NCBI GenBank assembly: GCA_052379645.1
Contig: JBQSYU010000019.1
Length of the DNA stretch: 64,000 nt
From: Arthrobacter_H sp030452125
GTDB lineage: Bacteria > Actinomycetota > Actinomycetes > Actinomycetales > Micrococcaceae
Direction: 5' to 3' (one strand)
Position numbers and translations under genes: made by a program. Positions within the stretch are counted from its first letter, which is position 1. The number at the start of each line of letters is the position of its first letter. Below the pieces are notes generated by a model. It made no database searches, was not told the origin of the DNA, and saw only the letters and a program-made list of their open reading frames with translations. This document shows, piece by piece, positions 52,245-61,151 of the stretch.

Positions 52245-52907
52245 TCAGGCACTGGCGTGCCAGACCTCTTCCCACTTCTGCGCGAGCGATCCGGCAGTTT
52301 CGTGGGCATTGAGCCCGCTGGGATTGGGGAGCACCCACAACTGCACCTCCTCAGGCCAACCTGGTGGCCGGGCGTCGGTTTGCAGCCCCAGCTTCGCTCG
52401 AGGTTGCCTGAACGCCACACGGAACGCCGTCACCCCCAGCACGCCGACCGCTCGAGGCTGCAGAGTGCGCACCCGCTCCACGAGCTGGGCACCACCGGTC
52501 CACAGTTCTTCGGTCGTGAGTTCGTCGGCCCGTGCCGAAGTGCGCGAGACCATGTTGGTGATTCCGAGGCCCCGCTCCGCCAGCATCCGTTCGTCAATCG
52601 CGGCGAGTCCCCGCGAAGCATCAACTTTTCGATCGATGACTCCCGCCAAGGCCAGCGAAGTCCAGAAACGATTTCCGGGCCGGGCGAAAGGGGCATTCAC
52701 TGTTGCCGTCCACGGGCTGGGGTTGATCCCCACGATCAGCAATCGGAGCAGCTCGGCCGATAGCCGGTCGCTCGGATAGGGCAGGACGTCTTCCCGGCCC
52801 TGCCCCGAGTCCACTGCGTGGGCCACCTCCGCCTTGGTGGGCCGTCTTCCCTCCAGTGGGGACTTCTGACGCCAGGGTGTCCAGTCGGAGGGTAGTCGGG
52901 TCTGCAT
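52245..52907 (-). CDS. mug: G/U mismatch-specific DNA glycosylase
   Basis: The 220-residue UDG-fold protein has motif A VGINPSPWTATVNAPFARPGNRFW with the catalytic Asn and motif B LPNPSGLNAHET. This combination is diagnostic of MUG/TDG, which remove U or T opposite G. The ATG at 52907 was chosen because TAGGCT (52915-52920) ends seven bases upstream; an open frame of 32 extra codons has no ribosome-binding site. Confidence 0.93.
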   Translation of the reverse strand: MQTRLPSDWTPWRQKSPLEGRRPTKAEVAHAVDSGQGREDVLPYPSDRLSAELLRLLIVGINPSPWTATVNAPFARPGNRFWTSLALAGVIDRKVDASRGLAAIDERMLAERGLGITNMVSRTSARADELTTEELWTGGAQLVERVRTLQPRAVGVLGVTAFRVAFRQPRAKLGLQTDARPPGWPEEVQLWVLPNPSGLNAHETAGSLAQKWEEVWHASA

Positions 52908-52914
52908 ACAGGAC

Positions 52915-52920
52915 AGCCTA
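52915..52920 (-). promoter_or_regulatory. -10 element for leaderless mug
   Basis: TAGGCT ends seven bases before the ATG on the minus strand. Confidence 0.5.
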
Positions 52921-53001
52921 GATCCTGGTAGCTGACGCGGGACCCACGGGGCAGTATCGTGCCCTCTCGGGCCTACGCCGAAGTACTCGCGTGGGAATGA
53001 C

Positions 53002-53049
53002 AAAAATCCCCGTCTTCCTCGCGGTTGTGCCGCGGGAAAACGGGGATTT
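53002..53049 (-). terminator. Rho-independent terminator of tRNA-Val
   Basis: On the minus strand AAATCCCCGT pairs with the ACGGGGATTT arm around an inner CGCGG hairpin, and five T follow (A-run at 53002-53006 on plus). Confidence 0.85.
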
Positions 53050-53055
53050 GAAGCG

Positions 53056-53128
53056 TGGGCCCTACCGGGATCGAACCGATGACATTCACGGTGTAAACGT
53101 GACGCTCTACCAGCTGAGCTAAAGGCCC
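53056..53128 (-). tRNA. tRNA-Val (anticodon TAC)
   Basis: The acceptor stem is GGGCCTT/AGGGCCC, the anticodon loop is TTTACAC with TAC, and the T-loop is TTCGATC. CCA is not encoded, unlike the Arg and His tRNA genes in this window. Confidence 0.96.
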
Positions 53129-53200
53129 TTGCGGGGATCGAGCTTACCGGTAAACGGCTCCGCCACCAACTCGGGCCGCGGGGGCCGCTTCAGGAGCTCA

Positions 53201-53677
53201 TCAGGGACTCAGCCGGGCGACCGCGTCGAGGTAATCCTGACCGCTTCGCGGTTCACCGATACCGCTGCTGAAATGGTCCACCACGCGCCCACCGGCGAGC
53301 AGGAACGTCGAGCGCAGGGCCCGGCCGTGGTCCTCATCGAAGCAGCCGAAGGCCCGGGCTACCTCGCCGTGGGGCCAGAAATCAGCCAGCAGGTCGAACC
53401 CGATGCCCTGCTCGGTCGCGTAGGCCCGCAAGGCGTGCTTATGGTCCACGGAGATCCCGTGCAGTGAAACCCCTGAGGCCTCTAGTGCCGGACGCATCCG
53501 TTCCAAGGCAGCCAGTTCGCCCGTGCAGACCCGGGAGAAGGCAAAGGGGTAGAACACCACAAAAGCCCGTGCGGCGCCGATGCCCTCCAGGGACACCGGC
53601 TCACCGAACTGATTCGGTAGGCTCACAGCAGGGATCAGCGAACCCACCAGTGGGTGAGTTCCGGGGTCAGTCGTCAC
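53201..53677 (-). CDS. ahpE: AhpE-type one-Cys peroxiredoxin
   Basis: The 158-residue protein has the peroxidatic Cys 51 in FYPFAFSRVCTGEL, matching the PxxxTxxC-type loop of mycobacterial AhpE. The downstream Arg is in ALRSTFLL. There is no resolving Cys, as in AhpE, which is recycled by mycothiol/mycoredoxin. The GTG start shares one base with the DUF3052 stop, so the two are co-transcribed. Confidence 0.93.
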   Translation of the reverse strand: MTTDPGTHPLVGSLIPAVSLPNQFGEPVSLEGIGAARAFVVFYPFAFSRVCTGELAALERMRPALEASGVSLHGISVDHKHALRAYATEQGIGFDLLADFWPHGEVARAFGCFDEDHGRALRSTFLLAGGRVVDHFSSGIGEPRSGQDYLDAVARLSP

Positions 53678-54093
53678 TAGTTCTTTCGACGCCCCACGAG
53701 CCTGGTCGCCGTCCAGTCCTCGGAAACACCTTCGCTGCTGGTGACATGCAACCCGGCAGTCGGGGCGGCTTCCTGAATTTCGGGCACACCGACAAAGCCA
53801 TCGCGTCCGGATTTGGGAGTCATCAACCAGATGACGCCTCCTTCGTCCAGGGTGGTCAGCGAGTCGACGAGTTCGTCTACGAGGTCGCCCTCGCCTTCGC
53901 GCCACCACAGGAGGACGCCGTCGACGACTTCATGCTCGTCCTCGGCCAGCAGTGCGTGGCCGGTAACTTCTTCCAACGTGTCACGGAGACCGTCGTCAAC
54001 GTCGTCGTCATAACCCAGCTCTTGGATCAGGTCTCCATCCTTGAAGCCCATTTTCTCCACGGCTGCGGTCTTAGCCGCTCCGGCGTCGCTCAC
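53677..54093 (-). CDS. DUF3052 family protein
   Basis: The 138-residue acidic protein has the DUF3052 pattern KMGFKDGDLIQELGYDDDVDDGLRDTLE, followed by DVVDGVLLWWREGEGDLVDELVDSLTTLDEGG and IWLMTPKSGRDGFV. The family is restricted to Actinobacteria and almost always lies next to aceE, as here. Function unknown. The GTG at 54093 has GGAGAAA upstream; an ATG 12 codons earlier is less likely. Confidence 0.92.
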   Translation of the reverse strand: MSDAGAAKTAAVEKMGFKDGDLIQELGYDDDVDDGLRDTLEEVTGHALLAEDEHEVVDGVLLWWREGEGDLVDELVDSLTTLDEGGVIWLMTPKSGRDGFVGVPEIQEAAPTAGLHVTSSEGVSEDWTATRLVGRRKN

Positions 54094-54455
54094 GTTTCTC
54101 CTCCCACTAGATGCATATACACCTCTCAAGCCAACACCTTTAAACAGTTCCCATCAAGCGCAGAGCCCGCAAACACGCTTCCAGAACGAAAATCATGCCT
54201 CCATGGCCCGAATGAAGGCCAGATACCACCGGTCGTCGCCAGCTCGGCGGCGGGTTGAGTGAGCGTAACCAAGGTCACCGACGACACCCTCGGCTACGCA
54301 TCACCGGAGAAAGACAACTACAGTGGACGGGATGGACTCACACCCACGAGGCGTGCATCCATCGTCAAGCGGCCTTGCCGCCGCGACGCGCCCCGCTCCA
54401 ACAACGGGAACGTCGCATTCCCCACGCTGTAACCCGTACCGAGGAGAAGTTGGAC
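54094..54455. other. Divergent control region between DUF3052 and aceE
   Basis: This 362-bp region has no recognised gene, although the aceE frame is open through much of it. A -10-like TACAGT (54319-54324) is seen for aceE and TATATG (near 54108-54113, minus strand) for DUF3052, both without clear -35 elements. No riboswitch is recognised. Confidence 0.45.
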
Positions 54456-57197
54456 GTGGCTGAAGAGGAACACATTTCCCACATTCGCAGTGGCTTGACC
54501 AGCCAGCTGCCGGACCGCGATCCGGAGGAAACCGCCGAATGGATTGAATCCTTCGACGGTCTGGTCGAGGCCCAGGGCACCGAACGGGCCCAGTTCATCG
54601 TCCGCTCTCTCCTGCAACGCGCGGGTGCCCAGAGCGTCGGTGTCCCCATGGTGACCACCACCGACTATGTCAATACCATCCCCGTGGACCAGGAACCCGA
54701 GTTCCCCGGACACGAAGAGACCGAACGTCGTTACCGTGCCTGGATGCGTTGGAATGCCGCCATCATGGTCCACCGCGGCCAGCACCCCGATATCGGGGTC
54801 GGCGGGCATATCTCCACCTACGCCGGTGCGGCCACGCTGTATGAAGTCGGGTTCAACCATTTCTTCCGCGGCAAGGACCACCCCGGCGGCGGCGACCAGG
54901 TCTTCTTCCAGGGCCACGCCTCCCCCGGGATGTATGCCCGCGCCTTCCTGGAAGGACGGCTGACCGAGGAGGACCTCGACGGCTTCCGCCAGGAAAAGTC
55001 CAAGGAGGGCCATGCGCTGCCTTCCTACCCACACCCCCATTCCATGCCCGACTTCTGGGAATTTCCCACGGTCTCCATGGGGATCGGCCCGTCCAACGCC
55101 ATCTATCAGGCCCAGCTGAACCGCTACCTGCATAACCGTGGCATCAAGGACACCTCCGACCAGAACGTCTGGGCCTTCCTGGGCGACGGCGAGATGGACG
55201 AGCCGGAATCACGCGGCTTCCTCCAGTTGGCAGCCAACGAACAGCTGGACAACCTCAACTTCGTGATCAACTGCAACCTGCAGCGCCTTGATGGCCCGGT
55301 GCGAGGCAACGGGAAGATCATGCAGGAGCTCGAAGCCTTCTTCCGCGGTGCCGGCTGGAACGTCATCAAGGTCGTGTGGGGCCGCGAATGGGACGATCTG
55401 CTGGACAAGGACGACACCGGCTCGCTGGTCGACATCATGAACCAGACGCCCGATGGCGACTACCAGACCTATAAGGCCGAATCGGGCGGATTCATCCGCG
55501 AACACTTCTTCGGCAAGTCTCCGCAGACCAAGGAACTGGTTGCCGACCTGACCGACGCCCAAATCTGGAATCTGAAGCGTGGCGGCCACGACTACAACAA
55601 GATGTATGCCGCGTATAAGGCAGCCACCGAGTTCAAGGGCAAGCCCACGGTCATCCTGACCAAGACGGTCAAGGGCTACGGCCTGGGCAACAGCTTCGAG
55701 GCGCGCAACGCGACCCACCAGATGAAGAAGCTGACCCTTGATGATCTGAAGGGGTTCCGCGATCACCTGCGGATCCCGATCACCGATGAGCAGCTCGAAG
55801 CCGACCCGTACGCCCCGCCGTACTACCACCCGGGGATGGATGCCCCCGAAATCAAGTACATGATGGAACGTCGTGCGGCTTTGGGCGGTTCTGTCCCCGA
55901 ACGTCGGACCAAGCACACGCCTCTGCACCTGCCCGAGGACAAGGCCTACGCGGTCGCCAAGAAGGGCTCGGGCAAGCAGCAGGCGGCCACCACGATGGCC
56001 TTCGTGCGTCTCCTCAAGGACCTCATGCGGGATAAGGACTTCGGGGAACGCGTGGTCCCGATCATCCCCGACGAGGCACGTACCTTCGGCATGGATTCGC
56101 TCTTCCCCACGAAGAAGATCTACAACCCGAAGGGTCAGAACTACCTGTCGGTGGACCGCGACTTGATCTTGGCCTATAAGGAATCCCCTCAGGGTCAGAT
56201 CCTGCATACCGGTATCAACGAATCAGGTTCGGTAGCTGCCCTCACGGCGGCGGGAACCTCCTACGCCACCCACGGCGAACCGTTGATCCCGATCTACATC
56301 TTCTACTCGATGTTCGGGTTCCAGCGTTCCGGCGACTTCTTCTGGGCCGCCGGCGACCAGATGACGCGTGGCTTCGTCTTGGGCGCTACCGCCGGACGGA
56401 CCACGTTGACCGGTGAAGGCCTGCAGCACGCGGACGGGCATTCCCCGATCCTGGCCGCAACCAACCCGGCAGTGGTCTCCTACGATCCGGCCTACGGCTA
56501 CGAGATCGGGCACATCGTCAAGGCTGGTCTGGCCCGGATGTACGGGGGCGAGCATGAAGACCCCAACGTCATGTACTACATCACCTTGTACAACGAGCCG
56601 ATGCTCCAGCCTGCAGAGCCCGAGGGCCTGGACGTCGAGGGGCTGCTCAAGGGCATCTACCTCCTCTCCCCGGCCACGGTCGACGGGCCGCGAGCCCAGC
56701 TACTGGCCTCAGGCGTTTCGGTACCGTGGGCCCTGGAAGCCCAGCAGATCCTCGCCGAGGAATGGGGCGTCTCGGCAGATGTCTGGTCGGTGACCAGCTG
56801 GAACGAGCTTCGCCGCGACGGGCTGGATGCCGAGGAAGAAGCGTTCATGAACCCGGGCAGCGAACCCCGCGTGCCCTATGTGACGCAGAAGTTGGCGGGG
56901 GCCACCGGTCCGATCGTCGCGGTCACCGACTTCATGAAGGCCGTCCCGGACCAGATCCGTCAGTTCGTCCCCAACGAGTTCGCGACCCTGGGTGCCGATG
57001 GCTTCGGTTTCTCCGACACCCGTGCCGCTGCCCGTCGCTTCTTCAAGATCGACGCCCACTCGATGGTCGTGCGAACCTTGGAAATGCTCGAACGCCGGGG
57101 CGAGGTCGCCAAGGACAGTGCAGCCCAGGCGTTCAAGAAGTACCAGATCGACAACGTGAACGCCGGCACGTCCGGCACCGCCGGGGGCGATTCCTAA
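54456..57197 (+). CDS. aceE: Pyruvate dehydrogenase E1 component, homodimeric type
   Basis: The 913-residue enzyme has FVINCNLQRLDGPVRGNGKIMQELEAFFRGAG with the thiamine-diphosphate GDGEMDEPES motif just before it. HISTYAGAATLYEVGFNHFFRG and the C-terminal FQRSGDFFWAAGDQMTRGFVLGATAGRTTLTGEGLQH complete the active site. It decarboxylates pyruvate and feeds acetyl-CoA, here next to the fatty-acid synthesis operon. The GTG at 54456 follows GAGGAG; the 67 upstream in-frame codons are not conserved in style. Confidence 0.97.
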   Translation: MAEEEHISHIRSGLTSQLPDRDPEETAEWIESFDGLVEAQGTERAQFIVRSLLQRAGAQSVGVPMVTTTDYVNTIPVDQEPEFPGHEETERRYRAWMRWNAAIMVHRGQHPDIGVGGHISTYAGAATLYEVGFNHFFRGKDHPGGGDQVFFQGHASPGMYARAFLEGRLTEEDLDGFRQEKSKEGHALPSYPHPHSMPDFWEFPTVSMGIGPSNAIYQAQLNRYLHNRGIKDTSDQNVWAFLGDGEMDEPESRGFLQLAANEQLDNLNFVINCNLQRLDGPVRGNGKIMQELEAFFRGAGWNVIKVVWGREWDDLLDKDDTGSLVDIMNQTPDGDYQTYKAESGGFIREHFFGKSPQTKELVADLTDAQIWNLKRGGHDYNKMYAAYKAATEFKGKPTVILTKTVKGYGLGNSFEARNATHQMKKLTLDDLKGFRDHLRIPITDEQLEADPYAPPYYHPGMDAPEIKYMMERRAALGGSVPERRTKHTPLHLPEDKAYAVAKKGSGKQQAATTMAFVRLLKDLMRDKDFGERVVPIIPDEARTFGMDSLFPTKKIYNPKGQNYLSVDRDLILAYKESPQGQILHTGINESGSVAALTAAGTSYATHGEPLIPIYIFYSMFGFQRSGDFFWAAGDQMTRGFVLGATAGRTTLTGEGLQHADGHSPILAATNPAVVSYDPAYGYEIGHIVKAGLARMYGGEHEDPNVMYYITLYNEPMLQPAEPEGLDVEGLLKGIYLLSPATVDGPRAQLLASGVSVPWALEAQQILAEEWGVSADVWSVTSWNELRRDGLDAEEEAFMNPGSEPRVPYVTQKLAGATGPIVAVTDFMKAVPDQIRQFVPNEFATLGADGFGFSDTRAAARRFFKIDAHSMVVRTLEMLERRGEVAKDSAAQAFKKYQIDNVNAGTSGTAGGDS

Positions 57198-57209
57198 CCC
57201 CGACCCTTG

Positions 57210-57240
57210 GTGTCGACGGCGAAAGAAACGCCGTCGACAC
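57210..57240 (+). terminator. First hairpin after aceE
   Basis: GTGTCGACGGCG pairs with CGCCGTCGACAC (12 bp) around a seven-base loop; no T-tract follows. Confidence 0.5.
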
Positions 57241-57253
57241 GTCCGGGCGGTGA

Positions 57254-57305
57254 AAGTCCCCCGGTCACCTGCTCTGGCAGGTGACCGGGGGACTTCTTCT
57301 TTTGT
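57254..57305 (+). terminator. Rho-independent terminator after aceE
   Basis: A 19-bp stem starting AAGTCCCCCGG with a TCTG loop is followed by a T-rich CTTCTTTTG. Confidence 0.88.
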
Positions 57306-57343
57306 AGTGTTCCTCCAAAATGGAGCCACGGGCCGCCAGTGCG

Positions 57344-57349
57344 TAGGGT
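57344..57349 (+). promoter_or_regulatory. -10 element for leaderless PucR-family regulator
   Basis: TAGGGT ends six bases before the ATG at 57356. Confidence 0.5.
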
Positions 57350-57355
57350 GGACGC

Positions 57356-58567
57356 ATGACAGACGAACGTCCGGGCACCGGATCCCCGCGCATCCGCCCC
57401 GTGCGTCAGCCCAAGGCCAGCCCGGAGACACTGAAACGCTTGAAGTCCCATCTGGGTATCCTTTCCACGGTCGCCCTGAAGCATCTGGACCAGTCACTTC
57501 CCTGGTATCGGGGACTGCGACCCCAGGAACGCGCGGCACTGGGCCTGGTCGCCCAGAAGGGTATCGCCTCCTTCGTGTCCTGGTACGAACGCCCTAGTTC
57601 CCCACAATGGGTCCTCACCGATGTCTTCGGCACCGCACCCACCGAGCTCACTCGCTCGATCTCCTTGCAGAAGGCGTTGCAGCTCATCCGCACCATCGTC
57701 GAGGTCGTGGAGAACCAGGTCCCCGAGCTGGCCCCCGATTCCGAGCAGGTACAACTACGCGAGGCAGTTCTGCGCTATTCCCGGGAAGTCGCCTTCGCCG
57801 CCGCTGACGTCTATGCCAGGGCCGCCGAATCCCGCGGGGCGTGGGATAGCCGGCTCGAAGCCCTCGTCGTGGACGCCGTGCTGCGAGGCGAAAGCCCCGA
57901 CGCACTGCGCTCACGTATTGCCGCCGTCGGGTGGACCTCACAGTCGGGGATCCACGTCATTGTCGGCAGTTCCCCCGAGGATGCCGGCGCCACCTTCGTC
58001 GGTGACCTGCGCCGCGCCGGGCAGCGGGTGGCCAAGGACTGCCTCGTGGGGATCCAGGGTGACCGGCTGATCCTGATGCTTGGCGGGGTGAGAGAGTTAG
58101 AAACCACATTCTCCCGGCTGGCCGAGTATTTCGGCCCCGGCCCCATCGTCTCCGGCCCTGAAGCTGCGAGCCTACGCGATGCTGCAGCGAGCGCCCATGC
58201 TGCCTTCGAGGGGATTGCCGCAGCCGGCGCCTGGCCGTTGGCCCCGCGCCCGGTCGCGGCCGATGACCTGTGGCCCGAACGCGTCATGAACGGCGACGCC
58301 GCAGCCCGCACCGCCCTGATCAACGAGATCCACAAACCCTTGGTTCGCGCAGGAAATGGCCTCGTGGAGACGCTATCCAGCTATTTGGCCCTGGGCCATT
58401 CATTGGAGGGAACGGCCCGCGAACTCTTCGTCCACGCCAACACCGTGAGGTACCGGCTCAAACGGGTCTGTGACGTCACCGGATGGGACCCGCTGGTCCC
58501 CCGGGAGGCCTTCGTTCTGCAGACGGCACTCGTCGTGGGACGACTGGAGGCGACCGAGTCGTTGTAG
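57356..58567 (+). CDS. fasR: PucR-family regulator of the fatty acid synthesis operon (FasR-like)
   Basis: The 403-residue protein has an N-terminal region with SLPWYRGLRPQERAALGLVAQKGIASFVSWYE, a central GGDEF-like fold region, and a C-terminal HTH (LVETLSSYLALGHSLEGTARELFVHANTVRYRLKRVCDVTG) diagnostic of PucR/CdaR. An orthologue upstream of fabD in Streptomyces coelicolor (FasR) activates the fabD-fabH-acpP-fabF operon; the identical position here supports the same role. Transcription appears leaderless. Confidence 0.85.
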   Translation: MTDERPGTGSPRIRPVRQPKASPETLKRLKSHLGILSTVALKHLDQSLPWYRGLRPQERAALGLVAQKGIASFVSWYERPSSPQWVLTDVFGTAPTELTRSISLQKALQLIRTIVEVVENQVPELAPDSEQVQLREAVLRYSREVAFAAADVYARAAESRGAWDSRLEALVVDAVLRGESPDALRSRIAAVGWTSQSGIHVIVGSSPEDAGATFVGDLRRAGQRVAKDCLVGIQGDRLILMLGGVRELETTFSRLAEYFGPGPIVSGPEAASLRDAAASAHAAFEGIAAAGAWPLAPRPVAADDLWPERVMNGDAAARTALINEIHKPLVRAGNGLVETLSSYLALGHSLEGTARELFVHANTVRYRLKRVCDVTGWDPLVPREAFVLQTALVVGRLEATESL

Positions 58568-58644
58568 GATTCCTCTAAAGCCACTCGCGCAGCTTCGTGC
58601 CGCAAGACACCCGTCATGTCCCCGATCTTTGGAAAGCTGGAACA

Positions 58645-59601
58645 GTGCTAGCTATCGTGTGCCCAGGACAGGGCTCCCAGACCCCCGGATTCCTCGAACC
58701 CTGGTTGGAGGTGCCCGGCGTCGCCGAACACCTCGCCCGGCTCTCCGAGCTGACCGGCCGAGACCTCGTGGCCCACGGAACCGTTTCCGATGAGGCGACC
58801 ATCAAGGACACGGCAGTCGCCCAACCGCTCATCGTTGCCGCCGGTCTGATCGCCGCCCGCGCCCTGCTCGGCGAGGCTGGCCTGAGCCAGCTCCCCACCT
58901 CGACCGTCCTGGCGGGGCACTCCGTTGGTGAGATCACCGCTGCCGCCTTAGCCAACGCCCTGCCCGAGGCCGACGCGATGGTCTTCGTGCGAGAACGTGC
59001 CAATGCCATGGCCGAGGCCGCAGCCGTCACCCCCACCGGCATGGCAGCTGTCCTCGGCGGGGACCCCGAGGAGGTTGCCGCGACGCTGGCCGCCTTTGGA
59101 CTGACCGCAGCCAACGCCAATGGCGGTGGACAGACCGTCGCAGCAGGGACCCGGGAGCAGATCGACGCCCTGGTCGCCTCGCCCCCCGCCAAGGCCCGCG
59201 TGATGCCGCTGAAGGTGGCAGGGGCCTTCCATACCAAGCACATGGCCCCCGCAGTCGGCACGCTCCAGGATCTGCTCCCCTCGCTGCACCCTGCAGATCC
59301 AGCAGTAACGCTGCTGAGCAACTACGACGGCGGGGCAGTCAGCGACGGGGCAGCCAACCTCTCCAGCTTGGTGGCCCAGGTCTCCCGCCCGGTCCGCTGG
59401 GACCTGTGCATGGAGACGATGGCCGCTGAAGGTGTCACCGGCATCCTGGAACTGCCGCCGGCAGGAACCCTGGTGGGGTTGGCCCGCCGGGGGCTGAAGG
59501 GGCTGCCAACGATGGCGCTGAAGTCCCCCGAGGATCTCGAGGCGGCCCGCGAATTTATCAACGAACATGGCCAGACGGCCACCGCAGAGGACAGGAACTA
59601 A
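58645..59601 (+). CDS. fabD: Malonyl CoA-acyl carrier protein transacylase
   Basis: The 318-residue enzyme has CPGQGSQTPGFL at the N-terminus, the nucleophile Ser 93 in LAGHSVGEITAA, and the catalytic His in VAGAFHTKHM. It loads malonate onto AcpP. The GTG at 58645 follows GGAA; the frame is open for 16 upstream codons. First gene of the fabD-fabH-acpP-fabF operon. Confidence 0.96.
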   Translation: MLAIVCPGQGSQTPGFLEPWLEVPGVAEHLARLSELTGRDLVAHGTVSDEATIKDTAVAQPLIVAAGLIAARALLGEAGLSQLPTSTVLAGHSVGEITAAALANALPEADAMVFVRERANAMAEAAAVTPTGMAAVLGGDPEEVAATLAAFGLTAANANGGGQTVAAGTREQIDALVASPPAKARVMPLKVAGAFHTKHMAPAVGTLQDLLPSLHPADPAVTLLSNYDGGAVSDGAANLSSLVAQVSRPVRWDLCMETMAAEGVTGILELPPAGTLVGLARRGLKGLPTMALKSPEDLEAAREFINEHGQTATAEDRN

Positions 59602-59602
59602 C

Positions 59603-60658
59603 GTGAGCGCAGTACTTTCCCAGAACAGCCCGCGGGAGTACACCCGCATCATGGGTGTGGGCGCCGCACGCGGAGACGTCATCGTCACGAACGAAGACGT
59701 CTGCCAGTGGATCGACTCCTCCGATGAGTGGATCCAGAAGCGGACGGGCATCATCACCCGACGCCGGGCCGACGCCGAGACCTCCTTGGTCGACCTGGCC
59801 GAGACCGCTTCCCGCCAGGCACTGGAAAACGCTGGCATCGAAGGATCCCAGCTCGGTGCCGTCATCATTTCCACGGTGACCTCCCCCTATGCCACCCCCT
59901 CGGCGGCCTCGGCACTGGCCCACCGGCTGGAAGCCACCCCGGCCCCGGCCTTCGATATCTCAGCAGCCTGCGCCGGCTACTGCTACGGCGTCGCCCAGGC
60001 CGATGCGCTGGTGAAGTCCGGTGCCGCCGAGTATGTTCTGGTCGTCGGAGCCGAGAAGCTCTCGGACATCATCGACAACCACGAACGCACCATCTCCTTC
60101 CTGCTCGGCGACGGTGCCGGCGCGGTCATCGTGGGGCCTTCAGACACACCGGGTATCGGCCCGTCGGTATGGGGTTCGGATGGCGGGAAATGGGATGCCA
60201 TCGGGATGACCCATTCAATGCTGGATCTGCGCGATGTCGCCGTACAGGCCGAAGAAGACCCCGCAGGTGACGCCATGGTCGCTGGTACCGAGGCCAAGCT
60301 GTGGCCCACCCTGCGCCAGGACGGCCAGACCGTCTTCCGCTGGGCCGTCTGGGGCATGGCGAAGGAAGCCAAGCGCGCCCTGGATGCTGCCGGCATCACC
60401 GCCGATGATCTCTCAGTATTCCTGCCGCACCAGGCGAATATGCGCATCATCGACGAAATGGTCAAGCAGCTCAAGCTGCCCGATACCGTTGCCGTCGCCC
60501 GCGATATTGCCGATACCGGCAACACGTCCGCCGCCTCGATTCCGCTGGCCATGCACCGCATGCTGCAGGAACGTCCCGAGCTCTCGGGAACCCTGGCCCT
60601 ACAAATCGGGTTCGGCGCGGGCCTCGTCTTCGGCGCGCAGGTCATCGTCCTGCCCTAG
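59603..60658 (+). CDS. fabH: 3-oxoacyl-ACP synthase III
   Basis: The 351-residue condensing enzyme has the triad Cys 123 (ISAACAGYCYGV), His (LPHQANMRIID) and Asn (ADTGNTSAAS). It starts fatty acid chains from acetyl- or branched acyl-CoA and malonyl-ACP. The active-site entry motif RTGIITRR is present. The GTG start lies one base after the fabD stop, with an AGGA ribosome-binding site. Confidence 0.96.
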   Translation: MSAVLSQNSPREYTRIMGVGAARGDVIVTNEDVCQWIDSSDEWIQKRTGIITRRRADAETSLVDLAETASRQALENAGIEGSQLGAVIISTVTSPYATPSAASALAHRLEATPAPAFDISAACAGYCYGVAQADALVKSGAAEYVLVVGAEKLSDIIDNHERTISFLLGDGAGAVIVGPSDTPGIGPSVWGSDGGKWDAIGMTHSMLDLRDVAVQAEEDPAGDAMVAGTEAKLWPTLRQDGQTVFRWAVWGMAKEAKRALDAAGITADDLSVFLPHQANMRIIDEMVKQLKLPDTVAVARDIADTGNTSAASIPLAMHRMLQERPELSGTLALQIGFGAGLVFGAQVIVLP

Positions 60659-60745
60659 GCTGTTGACCGGACATCACTAAAGTTCACCGTCCGCAGGGCG
60701 GGAAAAATCGTCGGGAGAGTCCCGGCACCAAAGAAAGGGAGCCTC

Positions 60746-60991
60746 ATGGCTAGCAACGAAGAAATCCTGGCCGGCCTCGCCGAGATCGTCAACGAAGAAT
60801 CCGGCTTGGCCACCGACGCAGTCCAGTTGGACAAGTCGTTCACGGACGACCTCGACATCGACTCCATCTCCATGATGACCATCGTCGTCAATGCCGAAGA
60901 GAAGTTCGATGTGAAGATCCCGGACGAGGAAGTCAAGAACCTCAAGACCGTCGGCGACGCCGTGAACTTCATCGCGAACGCCCAGGCCTGA
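60746..60991 (+). CDS. acpP: Acyl carrier protein
   Basis: The 81-residue acidic four-helix protein has the phosphopantetheine Ser 40 in DDLDIDSISMM. The usual DSL is DSI here, as in many actinobacterial AcpP. AAAGGGAG precedes the ATG. It carries the growing chain for FabD, FabH and FabF encoded around it. Confidence 0.97.
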   Translation: MASNEEILAGLAEIVNEESGLATDAVQLDKSFTDDLDIDSISMMTIVVNAEEKFDVKIPDEEVKNLKTVGDAVNFIANAQA

Positions 60992-61054
60992 TCGATTCCG
61001 GTTCTTCCCGTGGGCCCCGCTAGGGCAGCCTGAACCGGGAAGCCCAGGTCTTCT

Positions 61055-61084
61055 GGGTGGTCCGCCGAACGTGGCGGACCACCC
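61055..61084 (+). terminator. Intercistronic hairpin between acpP and fabF
   Basis: GGGTGGTCCGCC pairs with GGCGGACCACCC (12 bp, six-base loop), with no T-tract. It may attenuate fabF transcription or stabilise the acpP message, since AcpP is needed in excess. Confidence 0.5.
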
Positions 61085-61151
61085 CACCTAAACCTCAAGC
61101 GCAGAGCAACCTGCTCTACGCACCCCGCAATACAGCACAGAGAGTATGTTG

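Noticed and set aside
61146..61151. FabF starting at the first ATG
   Set aside because: It leaves only about two bases to the AGAGAG site; the second ATG gives normal spacing and the family-typical MARKVVITG start.
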